A stretch of 64,000 bases of DNA from Algivirga pacifica (lineage in GTDB: Bacteria > Bacteroidota > Bacteroidia > Cytophagales > Flammeovirgaceae): assembly GCF_039543525.1 (NCBI RefSeq), contig NZ_BAABJX010000045.1, positions 62,001 to 126,000 on the forward strand. The letters run 5' to 3'. Positions 26,896-35,753 of this stretch are shown one piece after another (the stretch's first letter is position 1; the number at the start of each line of letters is the position of its first letter). Under the pieces are notes generated by a model, which saw only the letters and a list, made by a program, of their open reading frames with translations, was not told the DNA's origin and did not search any database. The translations under genes were made by a program, and so were the position numbers.

Positions 26896-27047
26896 CTCAC
26901 GACCTAAGAAATACAGGCTCCACAGGCCTTAACGATAACAACACAATTATCAACAGGGAGACAACATATTCCACGATGTAACCGACAGGATCTCGCATAG
27001 GAGTAGGTATGCCCTGTAATTATTTACTTTAACAACACACACTTAAC

Positions 27048-29276
27048 ATGATTATGATTTCTAGATTACTAATGACCGTCATCTTGGTGACAGGACTTTG
27101 CTTTACGTCCTTTGCTCAGCTGACTTCCGTCAATAACTTCGGAAGTAACCCGGGTAACTTAAATATGTACTATTACGCACCAGCTAACGTACCAGCAGGA
27201 GCTCCTATTGTAGTGGCAATGCACGGATGTACTCAGAGTGCTAGTTCTTTTGCTACAGAAACAGGGTGGAATGCCCTAGCAGACGAGTACGGTTTCTACG
27301 TAGTCTATCCAGAGCAAAAGAGTGGTAACAACTCATCCAGCTGTTTTAACTGGTTTGAGAATGGAGACATTAATCGAGGAAGTGGAGAGGCGCTGTCTAT
27401 TCGTAATATGGTAGCGTATATGACGAATAATAAAAGTGCGGCTAATACGGCTTACGTGATGGGCTTTTCAGCAGGAGGGGCAATGACCACCGTAATGTTG
27501 GCTACTTATCCGGAAGTATTCCGCAGTGGAGCGGTGATGGCAGGAGTGCCTTATAGAGCAGGAGTAGGATTAACAGCAGCTTTTTCAGCCATGAACCCAG
27601 GAGTAGATAACACGCCTCAGCAGTGGGGAAACTTGGTACGTAATGCTTCTTCTTTCTCAGGAGATTGGCCTACAGTAGCCATATTTCACGGTACCAGTGA
27701 TTTTACGGTAAGGGATATGAACAGTAAGGAAGTTACTGATCAATTTTTGAACCTTCATGACCCTTCAATTACAAGTAATAATCAAGTAGTAGCAGATGTA
27801 ACCACTCCGAGTTTTAATGGTGCAGCAGATGTAACTCGTCAAGGCTATAAAGTGAATGGACAAGAAGTAGTGGTACGTTATACTATCACAGGAATGGGAC
27901 ATGCGGTAGCTGTAGACCCTGACGGAACGGGGAGTGAAGGTAAAGGAGGAAGTACAGGTGCTTATGCCACAGACGAGGATTTTTATTCTTGTTATTTTGC
28001 CGCTAAGTTTTGGGGATTGACAGGCGTAACACCACCGCCACCACCATCATTACAAGCTCCTACCGATGTAACGGCTACGGCACTATCGACTTCACAAATC
28101 AAGATTGACTGGACGGATACCAATACCATTGAAACAGGCTACCGCATCGATAGAAGTGCGACACTAAATGGAACCTATACTGCCGTAGCTACGGTTGCTT
28201 CAGACATTGAAACGTATACGGACACAGGACTTTCTGCCAATACAACGTATTATTATAAAGTAGTTGCCTTAGATGGAGCAAATGAGGAAACAAGTGCAGT
28301 AGTATCAGCAACGACTGATGATATCACAACGACACCAACGTTGCTGGCTCCAGCCAACTTGGCAGCATCCGTGATTTCAGAAACACAGGTAGATTTAAGT
28401 TGGACAGACCAGAATACCACAGAGACTGCTCATTTGGTAGAACGTAAGGCTAGTGGTGAGAGTAGCTTTACGGTATTGGCGACACTAGGAGCAGATGTAG
28501 AAAGTTATACCGATAACACTACCACAGCGAATACTACTTATACCTATAGGGTTGCGGTTCAGGAAGGAACAACAACTGTATACTCTTCTGAGGTAACGGT
28601 AACGACTCCAGCTCCTCCAGCGCAGTCCTATACGATTGAGCAATTGTCAGGACCATACTTCTTTGCACAACTCAGTACTTCTGATTGCTCTCAGTCATTT
28701 ACCACAGTAGATGCAGGGAACTTAACTTCTATAGAAGTGAAATTGAAGTCTCCTATTAATGGTTCTAAGCTAAAGATTTTTGCAGGTGACAATATTACTT
28801 CTACTCCTATCTACACTCAAAATGGAATTAGTTTAGGTAGTGGTATACAGACAATACAGCTTTCTTCTGCAGTAGCACTTTCGGCTAACTCATCGTATAC
28901 TTTTATGCTGGAAAATGCTTCCCTTGGTCTAAGTTATACGAATGTGTATAATGGAGGAAGCTTCTATATGGATGGCGTAAATTATGCTTTTTATGATGCT
29001 TACTTTATTATTACAATAGAAGGTAGCGGTAGTGCGAGGTTTGCGAAGAAGGTGGAGACTCCAAATATACAGTGGTATACTAACGGGTTAAATATTCTTC
29101 ATGTTAATACACCAACTTCTGCAAGGCTATCATTGATTGGGTTGGATGGAAAACTGATTCAGGAAAATAAGCTCTCTACTGGAACACAGCAGATCGCTAT
29201 CTCCAAAAAAGGTATTGTGATTGGTTTACTTCAAGTAGGAGAACAAACGTATCGCAAGAAGTTCTTTATCCAATAA
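27048..29276 (+). CDS. Secreted multidomain PHB depolymerase-family esterase (paralogue 3)
   Basis: 742 residues. A signal peptide (LLMTVILVTGLCFTSFAQ) leads to an esterase domain about 25-320 with AMHGCTQSASSF, Ser141 in GFSAGGAM, Asp in FHGTSDFTV and His in GMGHAVAVD. After a short proline linker (TPPPPPS) come two fibronectin type III domains (about 335-425 and 432-525). A beta-rich region (about 530-670) and a T9SS-type tail (WYTNGLNILHV.., GIVIGLLQVGEQTYRKKF) follow. FnIII modules are common in extracellular PHA depolymerases and polysaccharide esterases, where they space or bind the polymer. This would be the polymer-attacking member of the trio. Natural substrate (polyester, acetylated glycan or feruloyl ester) is open. 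Confidence 0.9.
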   Translation: MIMISRLLMTVILVTGLCFTSFAQLTSVNNFGSNPGNLNMYYYAPANVPAGAPIVVAMHGCTQSASSFATETGWNALADEYGFYVVYPEQKSGNNSSSCFNWFENGDINRGSGEALSIRNMVAYMTNNKSAANTAYVMGFSAGGAMTTVMLATYPEVFRSGAVMAGVPYRAGVGLTAAFSAMNPGVDNTPQQWGNLVRNASSFSGDWPTVAIFHGTSDFTVRDMNSKEVTDQFLNLHDPSITSNNQVVADVTTPSFNGAADVTRQGYKVNGQEVVVRYTITGMGHAVAVDPDGTGSEGKGGSTGAYATDEDFYSCYFAAKFWGLTGVTPPPPPSLQAPTDVTATALSTSQIKIDWTDTNTIETGYRIDRSATLNGTYTAVATVASDIETYTDTGLSANTTYYYKVVALDGANEETSAVVSATTDDITTTPTLLAPANLAASVISETQVDLSWTDQNTTETAHLVERKASGESSFTVLATLGADVESYTDNTTTANTTYTYRVAVQEGTTTVYSSEVTVTTPAPPAQSYTIEQLSGPYFFAQLSTSDCSQSFTTVDAGNLTSIEVKLKSPINGSKLKIFAGDNITSTPIYTQNGISLGSGIQTIQLSSAVALSANSSYTFMLENASLGLSYTNVYNGGSFYMDGVNYAFYDAYFIITIEGSGSARFAKKVETPNIQWYTNGLNILHVNTPTSARLSLIGLDGKLIQENKLSTGTQQIAISKKGIVIGLLQVGEQTYRKKFFIQ

Positions 29277-29281
29277 GTGAC

Positions 29282-29355
29282 AATTTTCAATGATTAATTA
29301 TCAATTTTCAATGGGTAGTACATAATTGAAAATTGATAATTAATCATTGAAAATT
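29282..29355. repeat. Perfect 31-bp inverted repeat
   Basis: AATTTTCAATGATTAATTAT plus CAATTTTCAAT (29282-29312) is exactly complementary to 29325-29355, with a 12-nt loop. The hairpin starts 6 bp after the esterase stop codon and is likely to end transcription there. Confidence 0.85.
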
Positions 29356-29397
29356 AATACCACTACCCTATCAATCATATACAAAAAGCATCAATTT

Positions 29398-29453
29398 GCT
29401 CACTGCTCACTGCTCACTGCTCACTGCTCACTGCTCACTGCTCACTGCTCACT
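29398..29453. repeat. Eight tandem copies of GCTCACT overlapping the end of the MutS-like gene
   Basis: Eight perfect 7-bp units. Read on the minus strand they are AGTGAGC and encode the last residues and the stop codon of the gene at 29435. The units resemble the AACAGTG units at 7068-7115. Confidence 0.9.
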
Positions 29454-31264
29454 GCTATTCCTATTTTTTTCATCAACATACTCGCACTAAAACTACGGCA
29501 AGTACCTTCCCTTAGGGTATAGTCAAAAATCAGTTCATCGTCCTCAATTCTACTCTCGAAACTATAGTTTTTCACTTGTTTAGGGTAAGTTTCTTGCAGT
29601 TGTGCTAAGGTCAAGTCATGTGTGGAGATCAAGCCAGAAGCTTTTGTTTGACCAAGCTGTCGAATAAGCGCCATTACACCTTTGTGCCTGTCGTCAGAAT
29701 TTGTTCCCCTGAGCAACTCATCCAGTAAATAGAAGACATCTTCTCGTTTTTTGAGAAGCTGAATTAATTGTTCCAATCTTTTAAGTTCAGCATAGAATGA
29801 GGAAATATTTTCCTCTAAAGAATCCTCAATACGCATACTACTGAAAAGTTGAAAGATACTGATCTGCATAGCACTAGCACATACAGGAGCACCAGCAAAT
29901 GCAAGTACTGCATTGATGCCAAGTGTGCGTAGAAAAGTACTTTTTCCGGCCATGTTAGAACCTGTAACCAAGGCAGTAAAACCATTTTCCTCTAAAGAAA
30001 AATCATTACAGATCCTTTTAGAAGAGAGGATCAATGGGTGACCAATAGCGGTAGTTTTATAGGTCATGGTATCATTTTCTACGATTTCCGGAAAAACGTA
30101 GGAAGGATGTAAATACGCAAAAGCAGATAGACTGCTTATTGCCTCTAGTTCACCACTGACTAGAAACCATTGCTGTAGTTGTGCTCGGTGTGAAACTTTC
30201 CATTTTTCCAGTTTGATCATATGACGTATATCAAAAAGAACGGCCACATTAATGGTTCCGGTAAATACCATATTTAGTCTTGCCTCCAGGTTATTTAGGA
30301 TGTGGCTAAGTTGTTTGATTATATGGGATGCAGGCTGCTTTCCTTCAAATAACTGGGAACGCAAGGATTCTAGGTACTGACTCTTAAAAGATGTTTTTTC
30401 GATATGCTGTAAAACCAATGCCTGTGCTTGCATCATTTTGAGGTATGTAGCGGCTTGCTCCACCTCTTCTGTAATATGCTTGGCATGTAGGGCTAGAAAA
30501 GCAAAGTTGATAATAAAGCAGGTAATAGGAATTTGATAGGGAACCCAGTCCATGAACCAGCTAAAAGAAGCCATCAGTAATAAGGCAGGAAGAAACCAAA
30601 TGATTAAATGGTAGAATGCTTTATCTTTAAATTTGACAGGATTATTTAGCCAGTCATTGATTCCTTGTTGTTGCTCTAGTGTATCTTGGGCTAATTGTCC
30701 GTAAGCCTGTAATTGTTGCCTCCAACGGATCTCTGGAGTGAGCTCCTTGATGGCTTCTTGACGTTGGAGAATATTTTCTTTAGTCCCGGCTTGTATAAGC
30801 CATTGGGCTAAGGTATGCTTGCCATTGGCAGTTCCTCCACGGTTGATTAAAGAAAATAGACTTTTTTTTCCAAAAATATCCAGGTCATAGGTATAAGGGT
30901 GTATCCTATTTTGGTAAGTTTCACCGTTATCTATAATGGAGGAAAAGTCATGGGTATATCGTTTGAGTTCGTCTTCGTTGATCTGAAGCAATTGTTTTTG
31001 TAAGTTTCTTTGAAAACGAATTTTTCCATGCCATTGAATCAAGAGGATAAACAAGGGAAGCCCTATGGCTAAGGTACTCCAAAGCAAGAGCGTGTTTCTC
31101 TCATTAGCCCAATAAACACAGAGTGCTAAGGTGATCAGGAATAGTAATACCCTACCCCAAGCAGTGAAAAGGTATTGTTTTTGACGTTGATTAAAGGTTT
31201 GTTTGTAATTATTCTTCAACGTTTCAAACTGAAGTGTAAGTGTGTGGGATTGATCTTCTTGCAT
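29435..31264 (-). CDS. Membrane-anchored MutS-like ABC ATPase
   Basis: 609 residues. The C-terminal half is a MutS domain V ATPase with Walker A GSNMAGKSTFLRTLG (about 433-447), Walker B FYLLDELLRGTNSDDR and ISTHDL. The N-terminus lacks the mismatch-recognition domain and instead has two hydrophobic helices (about 30-70) and another hydrophobic pair near 208-255. Such MutS-related proteins occur widely in Bacteroidota, but their role is unclear and membrane location argues against classical mismatch repair. The final SSEQ-stop is encoded by the 7-bp repeat. The gene is convergent with the esterase trio and divergent from the gene at 31323. Confidence 0.88.
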   Translation of the reverse strand: MQEDQSHTLTLQFETLKNNYKQTFNQRQKQYLFTAWGRVLLFLITLALCVYWANERNTLLLWSTLAIGLPLFILLIQWHGKIRFQRNLQKQLLQINEDELKRYTHDFSSIIDNGETYQNRIHPYTYDLDIFGKKSLFSLINRGGTANGKHTLAQWLIQAGTKENILQRQEAIKELTPEIRWRQQLQAYGQLAQDTLEQQQGINDWLNNPVKFKDKAFYHLIIWFLPALLLMASFSWFMDWVPYQIPITCFIINFAFLALHAKHITEEVEQAATYLKMMQAQALVLQHIEKTSFKSQYLESLRSQLFEGKQPASHIIKQLSHILNNLEARLNMVFTGTINVAVLFDIRHMIKLEKWKVSHRAQLQQWFLVSGELEAISSLSAFAYLHPSYVFPEIVENDTMTYKTTAIGHPLILSSKRICNDFSLEENGFTALVTGSNMAGKSTFLRTLGINAVLAFAGAPVCASAMQISIFQLFSSMRIEDSLEENISSFYAELKRLEQLIQLLKKREDVFYLLDELLRGTNSDDRHKGVMALIRQLGQTKASGLISTHDLTLAQLQETYPKQVKNYSFESRIEDDELIFDYTLREGTCRSFSASMLMKKIGIAVSSEQ

Positions 31265-31322
31265 AGTTTTTTCGTCGTTCGTCGAGTATTTAATTATCCA
31301 ATTATCGAATTATTTCCTATAA

Positions 31323-32279
31323 ATGAAAAATATAATAAACGGCTTGTTGCTTTCTTTTTTGGTAATGGGAATACTGTCACCTGCAGTAGCACAGGAGGAA
31401 GTCCCTATGCCTCCCAGAAAGACAGCAGGCTTCTTAAAAGCCATTGGAGACTTTAGAGGAGGAACTATTTCTGATCGAAAGATAAGAAGAAAAGAAGCAC
31501 AGAGTCGACTCAAGAATCAGGAAGTAGTTAATGATAAAAAGTCCGAGAACAGGAAAGAAAGGCGAAAGGCAACAGTAGAGCGACAGGCTAATGGAAATAA
31601 AGGAGGAGAGAATGTATATCCTATGGGCTTTTTCCGTTCTGTCAATGCAAATGAGTTGAAGAAAGAAAAAGGGATGGCTGTCAGGGGAGATCGGAAGGCA
31701 AGGAGGAAAGAAGTGGTGACCCGTCAATTAAAAGGAAACAAAGGAGAAGGTCGGTCTTATCCTAGAGGCTTTTTTCGATCGGTCAATGCCAATAATTTAC
31801 GATCAGGAGAGGGACCTCAGGTGGTTTCAAGACGGTATTACCGAGATAAAATGGCTCGTATCCTACGTCAAAATCAAGGACGTAAATTAATGACTCGTAA
31901 GGAACGCAAGGCACAATTAGCGAGACAAATGCAGGATAAGACCTTGTTTGTAGAGATGGAAAAACGTAGTGATCGTCGACGCAGGGTCGCAAAAATGACT
32001 GATGCATTTAACCCTCATTATGTGCGTATGAGCTACCGATTACACTTTATGAGGGATACGTTTATCTATACAGGAATAGGACGTAATAACCAGCTAAAAA
32101 CTCGTAAACAATTTGGCTTTTTCTGGGTAAAGCAGCGTTATCACCCAATGCAAAAACCACTAAAGAAGAAAAGAAAGCGTTTGTACCCTGAATACGATAG
32201 AAAAGAGGCTGGTATCTGGGAACTACCAGAACCTACTAGGGCTCCCTCCACTATGGATGCCGGAGGAGAAGAACAGTAG
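31323..32279 (+). CDS. Exported, highly basic protein with internal repeats
   Basis: 318 residues. A signal peptide (MKNIINGLLLSFLVMGILSPAVAQ) is followed by an extremely Arg/Lys-rich mature protein. A unit of about 45 residues is repeated (RKERRKATVERQANGNKGG.. YPMGFFRSVNANELK and RKARRKEVVTRQLKGNKGEG.. YPRGFFRSVNANNLR). The C-terminal part has aromatic segments (YRLHFMRDTFIYTGIGRN, FGFFWVKQRYHP). I do not recognise a family. Its charge suggests binding to an acidic surface polymer, lipid or nucleic acid. It is divergent from the MutS-like gene with only 58 bp between. Confidence 0.75.
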   Translation: MKNIINGLLLSFLVMGILSPAVAQEEVPMPPRKTAGFLKAIGDFRGGTISDRKIRRKEAQSRLKNQEVVNDKKSENRKERRKATVERQANGNKGGENVYPMGFFRSVNANELKKEKGMAVRGDRKARRKEVVTRQLKGNKGEGRSYPRGFFRSVNANNLRSGEGPQVVSRRYYRDKMARILRQNQGRKLMTRKERKAQLARQMQDKTLFVEMEKRSDRRRRVAKMTDAFNPHYVRMSYRLHFMRDTFIYTGIGRNNQLKTRKQFGFFWVKQRYHPMQKPLKKKRKRLYPEYDRKEAGIWELPEPTRAPSTMDAGGEEQ

Positions 32280-32284
32280 TAGGC

Positions 32285-32375
32285 AATGAAGAATGAAGAA
32301 TGAAGAATTAAAAATGAAGAATAGAAATATATATTGGTGCTTTATTCCTCATTCTTCATTCTTAATTCTTCATTT
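32285..32375. repeat. Palindrome of AATGAAGAATGAAG units
   Basis: Tandem AATGAAG units (about 32285-32322) face CATTCTTCATTCTTAATTCTTCATT (about 32351-32375). It fills the gap between two convergent stop codons. Confidence 0.8.
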
Positions 32376-32377
32376 CA

Positions 32378-33502
32378 TCAAGTTTGGCTACTTAGGATTA
32401 GTAAAAAGGGAATCAAAAAGAATAGGGTAATTAGGTATAGAAAAATAAAGCTTCTGTTGCGATCAACCAATATCCCTATTTTTTTACCGTACCACATCCC
32501 AAGTTTGAATACAAAAGGAATCAGGAATAAGGCTACTCCGATCAGGTTAAATAAAATATGCGCTATCGCTAAAGTAAGCGCAAAAGGGGAGCCTACGGAG
32601 AAGGCGGCAATAAATGCCGTTAAGGTAGTCCCGATATTTAAACCCATAATATAAAAGAAACACTTAGTCAGTTTTACCCTTCCATTGGCATAAAGAGGTA
32701 CGATAATAGAAGAGGTAATGGAACTGGACTGAATAAGGCTTGTCAATAGAAACCCAAAGAGGAAAGAACGCTGTCGGTTGGCAAAGAGTGTGAAATTGAA
32801 GAATCCATTTTCCGAAATAGATAACCATGTTTTGGACTGTTCTGAGATAATTTTCAAGGATAGGAATAGAAGAATAAAAGCAACGGCTCCTATTAGGAAA
32901 ATATGGAAGACATTGGTCGTATCAATCCACTCTAGGATAAACTGACTGATCATTAAATTATCGCTAAAGCTTTTTTCAAGAAAGTCAATTTTCAAGAAGA
33001 TTTTTGCAGTCCAATGGGAAAGTCTACTGAGTAATTGTGTGGAGTATTCCAATGGAAGAAGAGCAAAAGCAGTGAAAATATTGAAAAAACCATGAATACT
33101 GGCGACAGTCACGCCCCTGCGAAATAGATTAGGCTTATCAATATATCCTAAAGAAACCAAGGTACTTGTTAAGGTCGTTCCAATATTAGCCCCCATAATA
33201 ATGGGAATAGCCTCCGTAAAAGACATCAGGGTATTTCCTGCAATAATAGCAACCATGATGGAGGTAATGGTAGAGCTGCTTTGTAAAATGGCAGCAGCTA
33301 GAAGACCAATGAAAAAAGCAACAAAAGGATTATGCGTCGCTTGTAATAATCCTTGTACATACTCTTCTCCCAAGCTTTCAAACACAAAAGACAGAAGCTC
33401 CAAAGCAATAAGAAAAGCGATAAAGGCTCCCAAAATAATAAGGAGTCGATAAATAGGAATAGAGGAGGAAGTATTGGAATCGTTTTTTTGGTGTAAAGTC
33501 AT
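32378..33502 (-). CDS. Na+/phosphate cotransporter family membrane protein
   Basis: 374 residues, about eight to nine membrane segments. The family's two inverted repeats are plain: AAAILQSSSTITSIMVAIIAG with MGANIGTTLTSTLVSLG, and LTSLIQSSSITSSIIVPLY with MGLNIGTTLTAFIAAFSVG. QSSS motifs form the substrate site in NptA/SLC34-type carriers. It lacks the long PhoU-like tail of some bacterial homologues. The likely role is phosphate transport coupled to Na+, but the direction is unknown. No Pho-type genes are adjacent. Confidence 0.88.
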   Translation of the reverse strand: MTLHQKNDSNTSSSIPIYRLLIILGAFIAFLIALELLSFVFESLGEEYVQGLLQATHNPFVAFFIGLLAAAILQSSSTITSIMVAIIAGNTLMSFTEAIPIIMGANIGTTLTSTLVSLGYIDKPNLFRRGVTVASIHGFFNIFTAFALLPLEYSTQLLSRLSHWTAKIFLKIDFLEKSFSDNLMISQFILEWIDTTNVFHIFLIGAVAFILLFLSLKIISEQSKTWLSISENGFFNFTLFANRQRSFLFGFLLTSLIQSSSITSSIIVPLYANGRVKLTKCFFYIMGLNIGTTLTAFIAAFSVGSPFALTLAIAHILFNLIGVALFLIPFVFKLGMWYGKKIGILVDRNRSFIFLYLITLFFLIPFLLILSSQT

Positions 33503-33753
33503 GTATTTAAGGTCAAAACATAGGATATTAAACTGATAACATGATAAAAGTCTGACAATTTACGTATAAGTGATTCCTTTTATACTAGCAAAACATTAAA
33601 TAAATGAAAACTTTAAAGAAGAAATAGGACGGGTATTGACTTTACGTCACTCAGAATGGGCTGCTTTTTTTGGCTTTATAGCATACGCGCTTTATTAATC
33701 CTGAAAATTATCCCGATATTGCTCACTTTCTTCATTTTAGATAACGAACAACA

Positions 33754-34458
33754 ATGCAATTATATCTTATTCCGTGTCCCATGGCAGAAGGGGCATTGGA
33801 TACCCTTTCGCCAGCAATTCCAGAAACGGTCAAGCATATTGAACATTACTTGGTGGAGGATATCCGTTCTGCACGTCGCTTTTTGGGTAGCCTGAAGGTT
33901 GGCCTCGATATTCGATCCTTAAATTTTTATGTGTTAGATAAAAAAACACCGATGAGCAAGGTGGAGGAGTATTTTAAGGCCATTCCGAATCGTGCAAAAG
34001 TAGGCGTAATTTCTGAAGCAGGGTGTCCAGGGGTTGCAGACCCAGGAGCGAGGGCAGTAGAATACGCCCATCGTCATGAGATTGAGGTGATCCCATTAGT
34101 GGGACCATCGTCTATTTTATTGGCTTTGATGGCTTCCGGATTTAATGGGCAAAATTTTGCCTTTGAGGGGTATCTTCCAGTCAAAAAGCCTGAGCGAATC
34201 AAGGCAATAAAGTCACTGGAAAGCCAGTCAAAGCGCTTTGGCCGTACACAAATCTTTATGGAAACGCCTTACCGTAACAATCATATGTTGGAAGACCTTG
34301 TACAGCAATGTCAGCCAGAAACTAAACTATGTGTGGCTTGTGATATTACCGGAGAAGGTCAGTATATCCGAACAATGACCATTAATCAATGGAAGAGAGC
34401 TTATAAAAGGATAGACTTACACAAGAAGCCAGTGATGTTTGTTTTGTTTGCTCAATAG
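33754..34458 (+). CDS. RsmI-like SAM-dependent methyltransferase (tetrapyrrole-methylase fold)
   Basis: 234 residues. LYLIPCPMAEGALDTLSPAI replaces the usual LYVVPTPIGN.. start. VGVISEAGCPGVADPGARAV and VIPLVGPSSILLALMASGFNGQNFAFEGYLP follow the RsmI pattern closely. RsmI methylates the 2'-O of C1402 in 16S rRNA. This shorter, variant protein is the second RsmI-like type found in many Bacteroidota and may have another target. It stands alone between oppositely oriented genes. Confidence 0.82.
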   Translation: MQLYLIPCPMAEGALDTLSPAIPETVKHIEHYLVEDIRSARRFLGSLKVGLDIRSLNFYVLDKKTPMSKVEEYFKAIPNRAKVGVISEAGCPGVADPGARAVEYAHRHEIEVIPLVGPSSILLALMASGFNGQNFAFEGYLPVKKPERIKAIKSLESQSKRFGRTQIFMETPYRNNHMLEDLVQQCQPETKLCVACDITGEGQYIRTMTINQWKRAYKRIDLHKKPVMFVLFAQ

Positions 34459-34512
34459 TTAGAAACAAGGAGAGCAAAATAGTAATAGGGTTGGCAAACG
34501 AGTTAATAACGA

Positions 34513-35142
34513 TCACCCTCCAATAATCAAAGGTTCTAAGTGATTGACGTCGTTTTCCAGCTCTATTTCATAATGCAAACCATTAAAATGAAGCTTATAC
34601 AATCCCAGATTACTATGCTTGAAGCGATCCATTTCACTTAATGGCACTTGCATTAGTTGACACAATAGGATACGTATAGCCCTTCCATGCATGCATATCA
34701 AAATATTTTCCTCATGATCATGGGACATAATATATTGCCACGCTAGTTGTTGGCGGTAAGCAACCTCTGCAGGGGACTCTCCTCCTGGTGACCTTTCATC
34801 ATATTTTCCAGCTCTCCACGCTTTGACCATAGCAAAGTGCTGACGATCATCCTCCGGTGTTAGAGGCCTTCCTTCTTTGTCTCCCCAACTGATCTCATTT
34901 AATCCCCAAAGGGTTTGATGAGGGATACCGACTCCTATAAAATTAGCAACAGATTGTTGCGTACGAATAAGCTTGGATGTATAGACCTTGTCAAAAGGAA
35001 CATGCTTAAAGGATTCATAGAAAGCAAGTGCTTGTTGTTGCCCTATGTTGTTGAGATGGGCATCTACACCACTTCCTTGTACCCACCCTCTCTTATTAAG
35101 CTCGGTTTGCCCGTGCCTGACGATGTAAACATATTTTTTCAT
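34513..35142 (-). CDS. Histidine phosphatase family protein (phosphoglycerate mutase-like)
   Basis: 209 residues. The catalytic VRHGQTELNKRGWVQGSG motif with LNNIGQQQA, the phosphate-binding Arg in TSKLIRTQQS, and a second His in CMHGRAIRILL make a complete active site. No signal peptide, so cytosolic. Members include cofactor-dependent phosphoglycerate mutases, cobalamin phosphatase CobC and broad phosphatases; the length fits CobC/PhoE-like enzymes more than the 230-250-aa mutase. No cobalamin genes are nearby. Confidence 0.85.
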   Translation of the reverse strand: MKKYVYIVRHGQTELNKRGWVQGSGVDAHLNNIGQQQALAFYESFKHVPFDKVYTSKLIRTQQSVANFIGVGIPHQTLWGLNEISWGDKEGRPLTPEDDRQHFAMVKAWRAGKYDERSPGGESPAEVAYRQQLAWQYIMSHDHEENILICMHGRAIRILLCQLMQVPLSEMDRFKHSNLGLYKLHFNGLHYEIELENDVNHLEPLIIGG

Positions 35143-35753
35143 AATAACACATTTTACCTATGTAAGAAGAATAACCTTTAGTAAGCTATCTTAGAATACT
35201 CAAATTTATAGGATTAAGACTTATTTACATACTCTTTACAAAATACTATTTCGTATCCTTTGGTAAGAAATAGATTGATTTTGATAAAAATGAGTGATAG
35301 CCTACGCTTAGGGGATTCTTAGTAGAGTAATAAGGTGTGTTAAGCGATAAATATTATCGTTGGAGGTGATTATTGATGATTATGTCCTGATAGACTATTT
35401 AAATAAGGCAATTTATACCATTTCACTTTTCTAAGAAAATCCCTATAAAATTAACGAAAAATGCAGTAGATGGTTTTTATGACTTTCCTTATATCAATGT
35501 AATTCTTAGATAAGAATTCATTTAACCAAACCCCATTTTAGGTTATTAAGTTCTTTTTCTAACTTCAGGGCTTAATGGCGTTATGGGATTATTCTAATTA
35601 ATAGTTGTAAAAAACACTATCTTTGTACAAGTGGTTTTTAGATAAAATACTCCTTTGGTAGAGTATAGGATTGCCATGGTATTGGAATAAATTACTGGGC
35701 CATACCACGGAATATTGCTTTTGTTTATGTTGAACTAGAAATCTTTTTTTACT
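35143..35753. other. 611-bp gap upstream of isochorismate synthase
   Basis: AT-rich DNA without a supported frame or long palindrome. Its only clear signal is a -7-like box TATCTTTG at 35618-35625 in the last 140 bp. It is the longest gap in the window that is not filled by repeats. Confidence 0.5.
35618..35625 (+). promoter_or_regulatory. -7 promoter box (TATCTTTG) before isochorismate synthase
   Basis: Matches TAnnTTTG exactly. No TTTG-like -33 element stands at the right distance (a TTG occurs only 10 nt upstream), so support is partial. The leader would be about 120 nt. Confidence 0.4.

Noticed and set aside
29398..29453. Tandem repeat run that could suggest a CRISPR or VNTR locus
   Set aside because: Units are 7 bp with no spacers and no cas genes are present; it is a simple repeat of the intergenic palindrome type.
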